Below are positions 41,952 to 50,914 of a DNA stretch of 64,000 nucleotides, piece after piece. Source of the DNA: Paenibacillus methanolicus. Its GTDB lineage: Bacteria; Bacillota; Bacilli; Paenibacillales; Paenibacillaceae. The notes under the pieces are model-generated. The model saw nothing but the letters and a program-made list of their open reading frames with translations, was not told where the DNA came from and did no database searches. Position numbers and translations under genes: made by a program. The stretch spans positions 1 through 64,000 of the forward strand of contig NZ_VNHS01000016.1 of NCBI RefSeq assembly GCF_008124765.1. Reading direction: 5' to 3'. How positions within the stretch are numbered: position 1 is the first letter of the stretch; each line of letters opens with the position of its first letter.

Positions 41952-44900
41952 TTAGTTGATAAACTCGACGAACTGCAGCCAACGCTTAATCATGACGGCG
42001 GCTTCGGCGCGGGTTGCCTCCGCACCGGGATCGAGCTTCGTCTCCGATTTTCCTTCGATGATGCGAGCGGCGAGCAGTTTCGCCAGCGCGGGTCTGGCCC
42101 ATACGTTAACGGAATCGTGATCGGCATAGCTCTCGAGGCTACCCTCGGTTGTCGGAACGGATTGGTTCACGACGTCGAGCGCTCGGGCTGCCATCACCGC
42201 CATCTGCTCGCGGGTGATGCGTTCATTCGGCTTAAAGGCGCCATCCGCGGCCCCCTCGACGATTCCCGCTTGAGCCGCCCTTGCAACCGCATCCGCGAAC
42301 CAATCGCTCTGGGCGACGTCGCTGAAGTTCGCCGCGACCGTATCCGGAGAATGCCAGCCAAGGGAACGAACGAGCATGGCCGTGAATTCGGCGCGCGTAA
42401 TCGGCTGATCCGGCGCAAAGTCGTGAAGCGATATCCCGTTCAGCACCCGCTTAGCGGCCAGTAATTCGATATCCGATTTGGCCCAATGGCCAACAAGATC
42501 GGCGAACGTCTTCTTGCCCGAGACGACCGCATAGATGCTGTTCCCGTTTCGCTTGATGACCACTTCCGTCTTGCCGCCGTTACGGTGAACAATCGATGGC
42601 ACAAAACGGAATGTCGCCGTATCCGGGTCGAAGAGGAGCGCGGTCGTGGTCGTCGGATCCGTCGTTCCCGGCAGCACGATCGTTCGTTCGACATAGGCGC
42701 TGCCGAAGCTGGCGATCTCGGTCGTTTGTCCTTTCGCTTGCGCGAATAGTTGGTAGTCCAGCGCAAGGGCAAGCAAGGTCAGCCCCTCTTTGCCAGCCTG
42801 TTCGGACAGTCGAGTCGCCATATCGCCCGCTACTTTGCTTATGACAATGCTTAGCGACATCTCTTCGGCGCTCGCGCCGAGCTTCTTCGCTACAGACGTC
42901 AAGCCTAATGCGCCGACAGGAACCTTGTAGCTTCCGAAACCCGTCTGTACGACGATCGATGCGTCAGGAAGTTCAGCGGCTGCATCCACCAACGCGGATG
43001 ACGGAATATTGACCTTCACGCTGCCCTCGTCATTGTTCAACTCGATGATGACCGATTGCGATTTCACGGTCGTCGAAGGGTTGCGAAGCGCGCGGAACGC
43101 ATCCTGAAGCTTCTTCCCGTCGATGGTTGCCGTCGTTTCGGTTACGCCATCCTCGTTTGTCGCGCGAACGATCTTTGCCGCATCCTGTCCCAGCTTGATC
43201 CCGTCGTCCGTTACTTCAGGCGTCGGCGTCGCAGATGGAGTTGATGGACCGCCCGATGGCGGGTTCGAACCGGATGCCACGGTCACCTGGAACTGCTTCG
43301 TTAGATTGCCGTCTGCAGACTTCGCCGTAATGAGCGTTTGACCGTCGCCGACCGCCGTGACCAAGCCCGCGGCCGATACATAGGCCACTTTAAGGTCTGC
43401 CGAAGACCAGACGATCCTCGTATTGCCCGCTTCCGCCGGAGCTACGGCGACCTCGAACTGTTTGCTTGCGCCCGGGGCCAATTGAACTTGTTCCGGCGTA
43501 TTCGAGGTTACGTTCGCAACTCGTACCGGAGCCTCCGCTTCACTATTGGCTACCTCTACGCTGCCCAGATTCAGCCATCCATCCGCCTGCTGATCCGCAT
43601 TGGCGAAGCGGAACCTCTTGGCGTCCGCATTGAGGTGCTCGAGCGGATTCACGACGCGCATCAGAATTTGATAACTGCCGTTGCTTAAGGCCGGATTGGC
43701 CGTCGCTTCGAACAGCTTGTTGTGATCGAAACCGTTCGTATTCGGAAGAATGTCTCGCAGATCCCAATCCGGCGTCCAAATTCGTACGATGTCATCGCCC
43801 GATTGGGCGGCAAGCTCCACCTTCCAGTCGTAGTAGAACGGCGCGACGCCTCTGTTCTCCAGCTCCACGCCCACCTTCAGGCTGCCACCCGATGCGTCCA
43901 GGTAGGCGGCAGGGGCATGATATTCATAGCCCATTCTGCGTGAACCTTCCGTCGCTCTCGCGAGCGGCGCCGCATCCAGCGGGGTCTGGAAGATACCCTG
44001 CGCGATCAGCCAGGAGGCATGGGTCAAGCCGAGACTCGTGTAGTAATCCTCGCCCTGCGCCCCTTCGATCGGCGTCTGCGGTTCATTGTACCTTGGCGGA
44101 TCGTTGTTCCACATCTTCACTTGAATTTCCGGTCTCATCTCGCCGCCCATGCTGTTCTTCTTCCAGAAATCCGTGACGCCCGCGTCGTTGACTCTCCCCC
44201 AGAAATGCCAGCCTTGTCCGCCCAAGCTTGGCGGGAGAGTCTGGAACGCGAACGAATCGTCGTGATAGCCGACGTCGAAAGTTTTGGTTTTCAGGTCGCT
44301 GCTGTCCTTCGGGTATCGCAAGACGAGCTGCGTTTGGTCGAATGCATCGTCCATGGCGGTAAGCACTCGCTTCAGGTTAGCGTCAGTCGGCATCAGGTTG
44401 GGCGATTTCAAATTTCCGTCGTACGGATACGTATGCCACTCGCCCCAGAAGCCGATCAAGCCGATCATGAGAGCGCCGACGCGCGGATCGCCGTCGTAAC
44501 GCGCGCCTAATGCGCCGATGAAATTGTCCAGCGCGCTCAATAGCCGCTCGTCATTATAGTCGGGTGCGAGACTTGTCGCATCCTTGCCATTGTCGAATTC
44601 CGTATAGTTGTACGTCTTCAGCCCTTGATCGAGCAAGAATTGCGGAATGCCCGATGGTTTGTTCGGATAATCCAGATACACGCGGAATACGGCTTGATTG
44701 CCTCTGGCCGCTACTTCCGCCAACCTTTTATCCAGCTCCGTCCAATTAAAATCGTCCATGTTGTTCATCAGCTTGCTGAGCGGCAAATAGAAGAACTCCA
44801 AGCTGTAAGGCAGCTGCGTCGGCCGATCCCGCCAATCGTCGCCAACCTTGAAATAAGCCTCCTCCGATGCATCGTAGAACGGAAGGAACCCTTTGAGCGG

Positions 44901-46820
44901 ATTATCCACCGGCGCAGGTTGATAGGCCAACGCATGCGTTCCGGCCGCGGTCGCCCAAGCCGGCGGACTCGGATGGTCAACCGGAGGCGTCGTCGTGCCC
45001 CCACCGGACCCGCTTGTGCGGCCCGATAGCGCGTATAGTCCGATCTGGTCGATGCTGAGCGCATTGTCGGCTTGATTGCGCGGACCGAAGCCGAATTGAA
45101 TTTGCAGCACCTTGCTCGCATCGAATTCCGCATCGCAAGCGTCGCAGCCCTGCCATGTGGATTGAGCCAATGCGCTCCACGGGATTCGAACCATCCCCTT
45201 GTAGCCCGCCGCGACCGACAGGGAGCCTCCCCCGAGCACGGTTGCTTTCCAGCCATCGGCTGCATCGTAGAAACTCACCGTTCCGCCTGCTTTCAGCGAG
45301 AACTCGCCCTTCGGCGCATCCGTCGCGAGCGATAAGTTCAGCTCCATATTTTTGCCGCTTGGCGACGTATTATGGACCCAGAATGTCAGCCCCTCGAAGG
45401 CGGACCAATCCGAGTCGGCACCGGTGAAAGCCGCGCGCTTGATATTGACCCAATCGGATGCCGGTTTGCCCGGAGGCGGAGACACCGAGAATTTCATCGC
45501 CTGGCTACCGCTCGCGTAATTCGCCTTGTCGACCGTACGGAGCGCGGATGGTTCCCCGGATTCCCAATCGACGCGCCAGATAGTCTGCAGGGCGGCATCG
45601 TCCGCATACGATTCGAAATCCTCCAGCACGTTGTCTGCCCGATACAGCATGATGTCGTCAATCGTAATGACGTTATGCGCATAGCCGGCCGGCGGGTACC
45701 CGAACTGCAGACCGGTCACTTCGCTCGGATTCAGCGCGGCCGCGCAGTCGGCCTGCACGCCGCCGCACTGCCAGGCGGATTGCGCGAACTGATCCCAAGC
45801 GATCCGGACGACGCCTTGGAATCCGGCCGGCACGCGCAGCGAGCTTCCGTTGAATGCCGCGGCGCGCCACGTCCCATCCGCCGCGATCGTCCAAGCCGCC
45901 CCGCCTTCCTTCAATCCGAACTCGCCTTTGGCCGCAGGCGTCTGAAGCGCGACGTTCAAGCTGAAGTCCTTACTATCGCTTGTCGCATTGTTCACCCAGA
46001 AGCTCAACCCGTCATAACGGGACCAATCTTTCTTATCCGAAGGAATGGCGCGGATGATGTTCGACCACTCCGAATTCGCGTTCGCGACCGAGAGCTTCAA
46101 GCCTTTGCTCCCGCTCGCTTGGCCAAGCGCCCTGGTCACCGAACCCGGTTGGTCCGACCACGCTTCCGTCCAGGCTTGCCCCAGCGCCGCGTCATTGGCA
46201 TAGGATTCGAAATCCTCGATGAGCCCCGGCTTTGCCGAACCCGGATCAGGATCGGGATTCGAGCCGGAACCGGAATCGGATTCAACCCTGTCCGTAAAGT
46301 ACATTTCGTCGATATAGATCGTGCCCGTCGTATCCCACGAAGCTTGCGCGATCGCGATGCTCCAGATGGTCTGCGACAGGTCTACGCCCTGAGCGGGCAA
46401 GTCAATCACCAAATCTTTGTAGCTTGTCGTGATCGTATCGCCGCTGAATTGGCCGATCGTTCTCGTGACGCCGCCGATCGTGACGCTAACCTTATTCTCT
46501 TCGCCGCCGGCGGCGCCTTTCACCCGGACGACCAATTTCCCCGTATCCGAGATTTTCCGGCCGACGTTCGTTTCCAATCGCGACATATTCTGAACCTGCA
46601 GCGCCAGTGCGCCGTCTTCTACGACGCCCGCCCCGCCGCCGTTGGCGAACCCGCTAGAACCGGTCCATTGACCGAGATCGTTCTGCGTGCTGCCGGACCA
46701 CGCCGGCGTCCCGTCGTAATTATCCACGAGCAGCCGCTTCGGGGAGGCGGCGGCGAAGTCGGAGGCGCAGAGCATGGAGACGCGCACTCGCCGATCAGCA
46801 CCGGCCCCAGATTGAGCCAA
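41952..46820 (-). CDS. Giant S-layer-anchored DUF4832 protein, 3' part (after apparent frameshift)
   Basis: Open frame of 1622 codons. The first about 25 codons read antisense-like junk overlapping the upstream frame; real homology starts at KRLLVDNYDG. Domains in order: a carbohydrate-binding-like module (about 28-178), two CBM11-like repeats starting IEDFESYANDAAL and LEDFESYADDAAL (about 198-595), a DUF4874/DUF4832 unit (about 612-1110) with NPLKGFLPF and GLIGFWGEWHTYP, a Big_2-type Ig domain, an unnamed domain (about 1205-1435), and three SLH repeats with ITRAEF, ITREQM and ATRAEA that fix the protein to the wall. It has no signal peptide of its own; this comes from the 5' part at 46619-48337. 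Probably a surface polysaccharide-degrading or -binding enzyme. Confidence 0.82.
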   Translation of the reverse strand: MAQSGAGADRRVRVSMLCASDFAAASPKRLLVDNYDGTPAWSGSTQNDLGQWTGSSGFANGGGAGVVEDGALALQVQNMSRLETNVGRKISDTGKLVVRVKGAAGGEENKVSVTIGGVTRTIGQFSGDTITTSYKDLVIDLPAQGVDLSQTIWSIAIAQASWDTTGTIYIDEMYFTDRVESDSGSGSNPDPDPGSAKPGLIEDFESYANDAALGQAWTEAWSDQPGSVTRALGQASGSKGLKLSVANANSEWSNIIRAIPSDKKDWSRYDGLSFWVNNATSDSKDFSLNVALQTPAAKGEFGLKEGGAAWTIAADGTWRAAAFNGSSLRVPAGFQGVVRIAWDQFAQSAWQCGGVQADCAAALNPSEVTGLQFGYPPAGYAHNVITIDDIMLYRADNVLEDFESYADDAALQTIWRVDWESGEPSALRTVDKANYASGSQAMKFSVSPPPGKPASDWVNIKRAAFTGADSDWSAFEGLTFWVHNTSPSGKNMELNLSLATDAPKGEFSLKAGGTVSFYDAADGWKATVLGGGSLSVAAGYKGMVRIPWSALAQSTWQGCDACDAEFDASKVLQIQFGFGPRNQADNALSIDQIGLYALSGRTSGSGGGTTTPPVDHPSPPAWATAAGTHALAYQPAPVDNPLKGFLPFYDASEEAYFKVGDDWRDRPTQLPYSLEFFYLPLSKLMNNMDDFNWTELDKRLAEVAARGNQAVFRVYLDYPNKPSGIPQFLLDQGLKTYNYTEFDNGKDATSLAPDYNDERLLSALDNFIGALGARYDGDPRVGALMIGLIGFWGEWHTYPYDGNLKSPNLMPTDANLKRVLTAMDDAFDQTQLVLRYPKDSSDLKTKTFDVGYHDDSFAFQTLPPSLGGQGWHFWGRVNDAGVTDFWKKNSMGGEMRPEIQVKMWNNDPPRYNEPQTPIEGAQGEDYYTSLGLTHASWLIAQGIFQTPLDAAPLARATEGSRRMGYEYHAPAAYLDASGGSLKVGVELENRGVAPFYYDWKVELAAQSGDDIVRIWTPDWDLRDILPNTNGFDHNKLFEATANPALSNGSYQILMRVVNPLEHLNADAKRFRFANADQQADGWLNLGSVEVANSEAEAPVRVANVTSNTPEQVQLAPGASKQFEVAVAPAEAGNTRIVWSSADLKVAYVSAAGLVTAVGDGQTLITAKSADGNLTKQFQVTVASGSNPPSGGPSTPSATPTPEVTDDGIKLGQDAAKIVRATNEDGVTETTATIDGKKLQDAFRALRNPSTTVKSQSVIIELNNDEGSVKVNIPSSALVDAAAELPDASIVVQTGFGSYKVPVGALGLTSVAKKLGASAEEMSLSIVISKVAGDMATRLSEQAGKEGLTLLALALDYQLFAQAKGQTTEIASFGSAYVERTIVLPGTTDPTTTTALLFDPDTATFRFVPSIVHRNGGKTEVVIKRNGNSIYAVVSGKKTFADLVGHWAKSDIELLAAKRVLNGISLHDFAPDQPITRAEFTAMLVRSLGWHSPDTVAANFSDVAQSDWFADAVARAAQAGIVEGAADGAFKPNERITREQMAVMAARALDVVNQSVPTTEGSLESYADHDSVNVWARPALAKLLAARIIEGKSETKLDPGAEATRAEAAVMIKRWLQFVEFIN

Positions 46821-48337
46821 CCGTCCTTGTCTTGATCCGTATTCGCGAATCCGACCTTCTTCGCCTTGTCGCTCATCGCCTCTAACGGGTTGACCACCTT
46901 CATCACCAGATAGTAATACCCGTCATGCAAGCCCGGGGCCGCAATCGACGTATCGAAATAATACGGCTCGCCGAAAGAAACGTACTCGGGATTGCCGGGC
47001 ACGTTCCACTCCGGATACGTTCGGATTTGCAAAGGCATCACCTTCGTCATATCCCATGTCGTCTCCCATTGCTTCACAAGCTTCCCTGCCGTATTCTTCA
47101 CGCCCAGCTCTACCTGCCACGGATACGTGAAGGGCGCAACGCCGTTATTCTGAATGGTGACGCCGACCTTAAGCGGGTCGCCTTGCGCGATATCGTTATA
47201 ATGGGCGCTCGTCACCTGCAGATCGTAGCCCATCTTCCGGACGCCTGCCGCAACGGCAGCGTCGTTGGCCTTATACCCGCTAATCCCGCCTTGGTTGATC
47301 ATCCACGTCGCGTGCGTCAGTTCAATATCATCCAGGGCATCATCCACGTTCGCGCCGCCGCTGAAGAAGCTGCTTTGAATTTCCGGACGCACTTCGCCGC
47401 CGACCGTCTCCGTGATCCATTTGTTCTCCGAGCCGGCTTCCAGCATCTTGGTCATGAACGAATAGTAGGCGCCGCCCATGCTCTCCGGCTGCGTGACGCT
47501 CTGCGGCGGGCTGCCCTCCTTATAGCCGAAGGAATCGTCATGGTAGCCGATATTGTACGCCGATGCGCCGGGCAAGCCGGGATAGCGGACCTCCAGCTTG
47601 GTGCGGTCGAATGCCGTATCGTAGGCGGAGAAAATCGCTCCGATCGTCTCGGCGCTCGGCATGTAGTTCGGCAGCCCATCCGCCGTATCCTCGTCATAGG
47701 GGTACGTATGCCACTCCCCCCACAATCCCACGAGGCCCATATGAATAAACCCGATGCGCGGATCCCCGTCGTACTTGGCGCCGAAGGCTTTAACAAAGTT
47801 GGTCAACGAGGCCACCATCAGCGGGTCGTCGTAATCGGGTTCATCTTGGTCGAACGTATCGTTATGACGCATTTCAACGCCGCCTTGATGAATAAAGTCG
47901 GGTATGGCGTCCTCTTTGCCCGGATACTCCAGATAGACCCGAATCGCCGCCTGATTCCCTCGTGCCGCGATGGCCTGGAGCGCCGGCTCCAGACCGGTAT
48001 CGAAGGTGTAGGCGTCAGGGCCGTTCATTACCGCTTTCAGCGGGACATACACCCATTCCAGGCTGTGGGGAAAGGCGTCTTTCGTTTCCCACGGATAGAA
48101 TGGCGCGAAGCCTTTCAACGGATTGTCCAGCGGACTCGGGGCGTAGACCAAGTCATGCTTGCTCAGCGTGCTATCCACCGCCGGGCTCGGGTATGGACTG
48201 GTTGGCACGCGGGTCGGTTCCGAGTCCGCATGGACAAAGCTTGCCGCATGCCCGAAGAACGTGCTTACGAACAAGCAAGCGATGAGCAGCACCTGAATGG
48301 ATGCTTTCCTGCTACCTCGCATCGATAATGGATTCAT
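46619..48337 (-). CDS. Giant DUF4832 protein, 5' part with signal peptide
   Basis: Start ATG 48337 is set by AGGAGG at 6 nt; the ATG at 48358 has that ribosome site inside its codons. Signal peptide with FVSTFFGHAASFVHA. A DUF4874/DUF4832 unit follows: NPLKGFAPF, RVYLEYP, GLVGLWGEWHTYP, IGYHDDSFG and VGGEVRPEI. After LNLGPVLIG the frame enters a Pro-rich linker (SAPPTSPPPP) and then loses similarity near 46741, where a run of four C on the coding strand would need a fifth to continue as PPPKRLLVDNYDG. So this and the following frame are one gene of roughly 2120 codons. Past 46741 the frame is spurious to its stop at 46619. Confidence 0.8.
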   Translation of the reverse strand: MNPLSMRGSRKASIQVLLIACLFVSTFFGHAASFVHADSEPTRVPTSPYPSPAVDSTLSKHDLVYAPSPLDNPLKGFAPFYPWETKDAFPHSLEWVYVPLKAVMNGPDAYTFDTGLEPALQAIAARGNQAAIRVYLEYPGKEDAIPDFIHQGGVEMRHNDTFDQDEPDYDDPLMVASLTNFVKAFGAKYDGDPRIGFIHMGLVGLWGEWHTYPYDEDTADGLPNYMPSAETIGAIFSAYDTAFDRTKLEVRYPGLPGASAYNIGYHDDSFGYKEGSPPQSVTQPESMGGAYYSFMTKMLEAGSENKWITETVGGEVRPEIQSSFFSGGANVDDALDDIELTHATWMINQGGISGYKANDAAVAAGVRKMGYDLQVTSAHYNDIAQGDPLKVGVTIQNNGVAPFTYPWQVELGVKNTAGKLVKQWETTWDMTKVMPLQIRTYPEWNVPGNPEYVSFGEPYYFDTSIAAPGLHDGYYYLVMKVVNPLEAMSDKAKKVGFANTDQDKDGWLNLGPVLIGECASPCSAPPTSPPPPRSGCSWIITTGRRRGPAARRTISVNGPVLAGSPTAAGRAS

Positions 48338-48359
48338 CGATATCCTCCTCTTCTTCATT

Positions 48360-48373
48360 TGTAAGCGTTATCA
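48360..48373. promoter_or_regulatory. cre site (CcpA) in front of the giant DUF4832 gene
   Basis: TGTAAGCGTTATCA matches the CcpA operator consensus TGWAANCGNTNNCA fully, 22 bp before the start codon. Repression by preferred sugars is expected. Confidence 0.7.
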
Positions 48374-48423
48374 AATCTGAACGATCCTCATTGCGATCGG
48401 CCGTCGCCCGACCGGCAGCAGAT

Positions 48424-48452
48424 GAATCCGGACTTTCTGAACGTCCGGATTC
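48424..48452 (-). terminator. Hairpin after the sugar permease genes
   Basis: GAATCCGGAC and GTCCGGATTC form a perfect 10-bp stem just after the permease stop. With no T run it may be an RNA-stabilising or partial terminator. Confidence 0.5.
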
Positions 48453-48464
48453 CTGCCTCGCTCG

Positions 48465-49295
48465 TTAACCTTTGTGCGCGCTGAAGGCGATGCCTTCGAT
48501 AAACTGTTTCTGGAAGATGAAGAAGAGGATAATCATCGGCACGACCGCCATGAAGGCGCCGGCCATTAACACCGGATAATCCGTCCCGAACATGGACACG
48601 AGGGTCGCGATGCCGGAGGACAGCGTCATTTTCTCGGGGGAGCTGTTAATAATGAGCGGCCACTGCAGTTCGTTCCACGCCCATTGCAGTTGAATGATGA
48701 CGATGGCGACCAGCGCCGACTTCACCAGCGGAAGCATGATGTGCCAGTAAATTTGGAACGGATTGCAGCCGTCCAGCACCGCCGCTTCTTCCAATTCCTT
48801 GGAGATCGTCAGGAAGAACTGCCGCAGCAGGAACGTGGCGAACGGACTGATCAGCGAGGTGATCCACAGCGCGGTCACGGTGTTGACCAACCCCAAGTCG
48901 CTCATCATCATATATTGCGGCGTATAGAAGACCGGATTCGGCACCATCATGACCGAGAGGATCAAGACGAACAGAATCGAGCTTCCCGGAAATTTGATCC
49001 GGGCAAAGGCGTAAGCCGCCATCGAGCTGAAAATAACCGGAAACACCGTCTTCATAAAGGCCGCAAACACCGTATTCAAGTAATAATGCGGAAACGCCGA
49101 TTGCCTGATCGCCTCGATATAACCTCTTAGGCTGGGGGCGCTAGGCAAATACCGGATCGGAATTTGCGTCGCTTCCGTCGTGGTCTTCAGCGAAGTGAGC
49201 ACCATCCAGACGAAGGGCACGAGCATCGCGACGGCGCTGATAATGAGTATAACGTGAACAACCCAGTTGATTTTCCTGGCCGATGAGAGCTGCAT
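48465..49295 (-). CDS. Carbohydrate ABC transporter permease (MalG type)
   Basis: 276-aa permease with six hydrophobic segments and the EAA loop ELEEAAVLDGCNPFQIYWHI, ending typically VAFSAHKG-like (GIAFSAHKG). It forms the membrane channel of a sugar importer together with the gene 15 bp upstream and the binding protein at 50915. No ATPase gene is in the window; such CUT1 importers commonly use a shared MsmX-type ATPase encoded elsewhere. Confidence 0.93.
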   Translation of the reverse strand: MQLSSARKINWVVHVILIISAVAMLVPFVWMVLTSLKTTTEATQIPIRYLPSAPSLRGYIEAIRQSAFPHYYLNTVFAAFMKTVFPVIFSSMAAYAFARIKFPGSSILFVLILSVMMVPNPVFYTPQYMMMSDLGLVNTVTALWITSLISPFATFLLRQFFLTISKELEEAAVLDGCNPFQIYWHIMLPLVKSALVAIVIIQLQWAWNELQWPLIINSSPEKMTLSSGIATLVSMFGTDYPVLMAGAFMAVVPMIILFFIFQKQFIEGIAFSAHKG

Positions 49296-49310
49296 GGCGG
49301 TTCCCCCTTC

Positions 49311-50180
49311 CTAGTCGTAGACGACCCATTTTTTCTGAAACGCAAATTGAATTCCGGTCAGCACCAGGTTTATGACGAGCAGGACGTTGATAATGGCGGC
49401 GCCGTAATTGGGATTGAAGTAGACGAAGCTGTTCTGGTAATAGGCATAGACCAGCGAGCGAACCGCCGGCAGCGCGACGTTCGTCTTCCCGATAATGAGA
49501 TAGATGGAGTCGAAAATCTGCGTGGCGCCGATCAGCAAAATAATGCTCGTGAAGAACAGCGTCGGCGTCAGCATCGGAATCGTAATGTAGCGGAACTTGT
49601 TGAACCGCTTGGCGCCGTCGATGTCGGCGGCCTCGTAGAGCGACTTCGGGATGCCTTGCAAGCCGGCGAGAATGAGCAGCATATTCATGCCGATCGCCCC
49701 CCACACGCCGACGATGACGAGCACGAACATCGCATAATTCGGATTGGACAGCCACGCCATGCGGGTGCCGAGAATATGGTTGATCAGACCGAAATCCTGC
49801 GCGAACAAGACGACCCACACCATCGCGGCGGCCGCCGGCATCGTCACTTGCGGCAGGAAGAAGATGACGCGGTACACGGACAAGCCTTTTATCTTCGTAT
49901 TCAGCAGCACGGCGAAGATCGTCGAGAGCACCAGCGTGACCGGCACGAACAGCGCGACATAGTACAACGTGTTGCGCAGGTTCTGCCAGAACTCCTCGTC
50001 GCGGAATAACTTTGCGTAGTTATCGAACCCGACCCAACGATTGACGAGCCCGAAATTCTCCGACTGCTGGAATCCGAGCAGAATCGATTGGACCACCGGC
50101 CAACCCCAGAATACCAAGGTGCCGATGAGCGTCGGCGCGATCATGAAGTAGGCCCATGCATATCTGCTTCTGGCATTCAA
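49311..50180 (-). CDS. Carbohydrate ABC transporter permease (MalF/UgpA type)
   Basis: 289-aa permease starting NARSRYAWAYFMIAPTLIGT, with six helices and the EAA loop GIPKSLYEAADIDGAKRFNKF. The frame opens at GTG 50189, but GGAG abuts it; TTG 50180 has proper spacing and is preferred. It is separated from the binding-protein gene by a 734-bp non-coding, hairpin-rich block, unusual for one operon. Confidence 0.92.
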   Translation of the reverse strand: MNARSRYAWAYFMIAPTLIGTLVFWGWPVVQSILLGFQQSENFGLVNRWVGFDNYAKLFRDEEFWQNLRNTLYYVALFVPVTLVLSTIFAVLLNTKIKGLSVYRVIFFLPQVTMPAAAAMVWVVLFAQDFGLINHILGTRMAWLSNPNYAMFVLVIVGVWGAIGMNMLLILAGLQGIPKSLYEAADIDGAKRFNKFRYITIPMLTPTLFFTSIILLIGATQIFDSIYLIIGKTNVALPAVRSLVYAYYQNSFVYFNPNYGAAIINVLLVINLVLTGIQFAFQKKWVVYD

Positions 50181-50189
50181 TCTAACCAC

Positions 50190-50880
50190 TCCTATCTATT
50201 GAAGGACGCCTCGGTCTCCCGAGAACGCCCTTCGAATCTTTAAGATGGACAAGGGGCTTCGCCCCTTCAGGATCCCCTTCCTTTACCGCCCCCAAGCCCA
50301 ATGCTGTAGTTTAAGAAGGGCTGCGCCCCGTTGACCGCGCTTTTGTTGCTCCCTCCTCCCACCTCCTCCGCCGAGGAGGCTCCAAAGGGCTTTGCCCTCT
50401 GGACTCCCTCGTTCGTGCTGGCATGTTTGTTCGCGGTCGGCGGGAAGGCTGGAGTGTGGCACGCTTTTGTCCTGACGGACAAAGCTTCAGCGGGTTTTGA
50501 AAGTCAGTCCTAAAACACAAACCCGTCAACTATGGGCCCCGGGTGGCTTCACCGGACGTTTTTCCTTAACCTGACAGCATTGTCCTCCGCCGAGGGGAAC
50601 CAGAAGGTTAAGCATGTGCTTCCGAAGTCGTTTTTCTCCGAAAAACGTTCACCTCTGGACTCTGCTAATAAGCGTGACTCGATACGCGGCCGTCCTTGAT
50701 GTGTCCTTTCGCGATGAGCCCGCTTCGTCCTAAGGGACAAAGCTGTTGTTCGAGCTTCGTTCGAGAAGGTTCGCCTCGGGGTTTGAACCTGTCACTTCGC
50801 GCCCTTGACGAGACTTCGTGCTGACCTTCGCTTTCGTCCGCTCTCGCGGACACGCTTTACGTTTTTAATAACGACATGAA
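50190..50880. repeat. Non-coding hairpin-rich block between sugar-binding protein and permease genes
   Basis: About 690 bp without a credible gene inside an importer operon. It holds many short perfect inverted repeats: AAGGGGCTTCGCCCCTT (50251-50267), GGGCTGCGCCCC (50318-50329), CCTCCTCCGCCGAGGAGG (50363-50380), CAAAGGGCTTTGCCCTCTG (near 50383-50401), TTTGTCC/GGACAAA (50466-50483), CGTTTTTCTCCGAAAAACG (near 50632-50650) and GTCCGCTCTCGCGGAC (50836-50851). The block resembles mosaic intergenic repeats seen in other Bacillota genomes, but no copy number can be judged here. Confidence 0.6.
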
Positions 50881-50914
50881 TGGTCGCATAATTCCCCGAA
50901 CAAGCACAAAACGT

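Noticed and set aside
45372..48328. Long plus-strand open frames (487 and 467 codons) opposite the giant DUF4832 gene
   Set aside because: They are mirror frames of GC-rich codons: Arg/Pro/Asp-rich with no domain, no ribosome site and no hydrophobic core pattern, while the minus strand has clear domains.
50267..50853. Short frames of 60-72 codons inside the hairpin-rich spacer
   Set aside because: They follow inverted repeats, overlap each other on both strands and lack ribosome sites.
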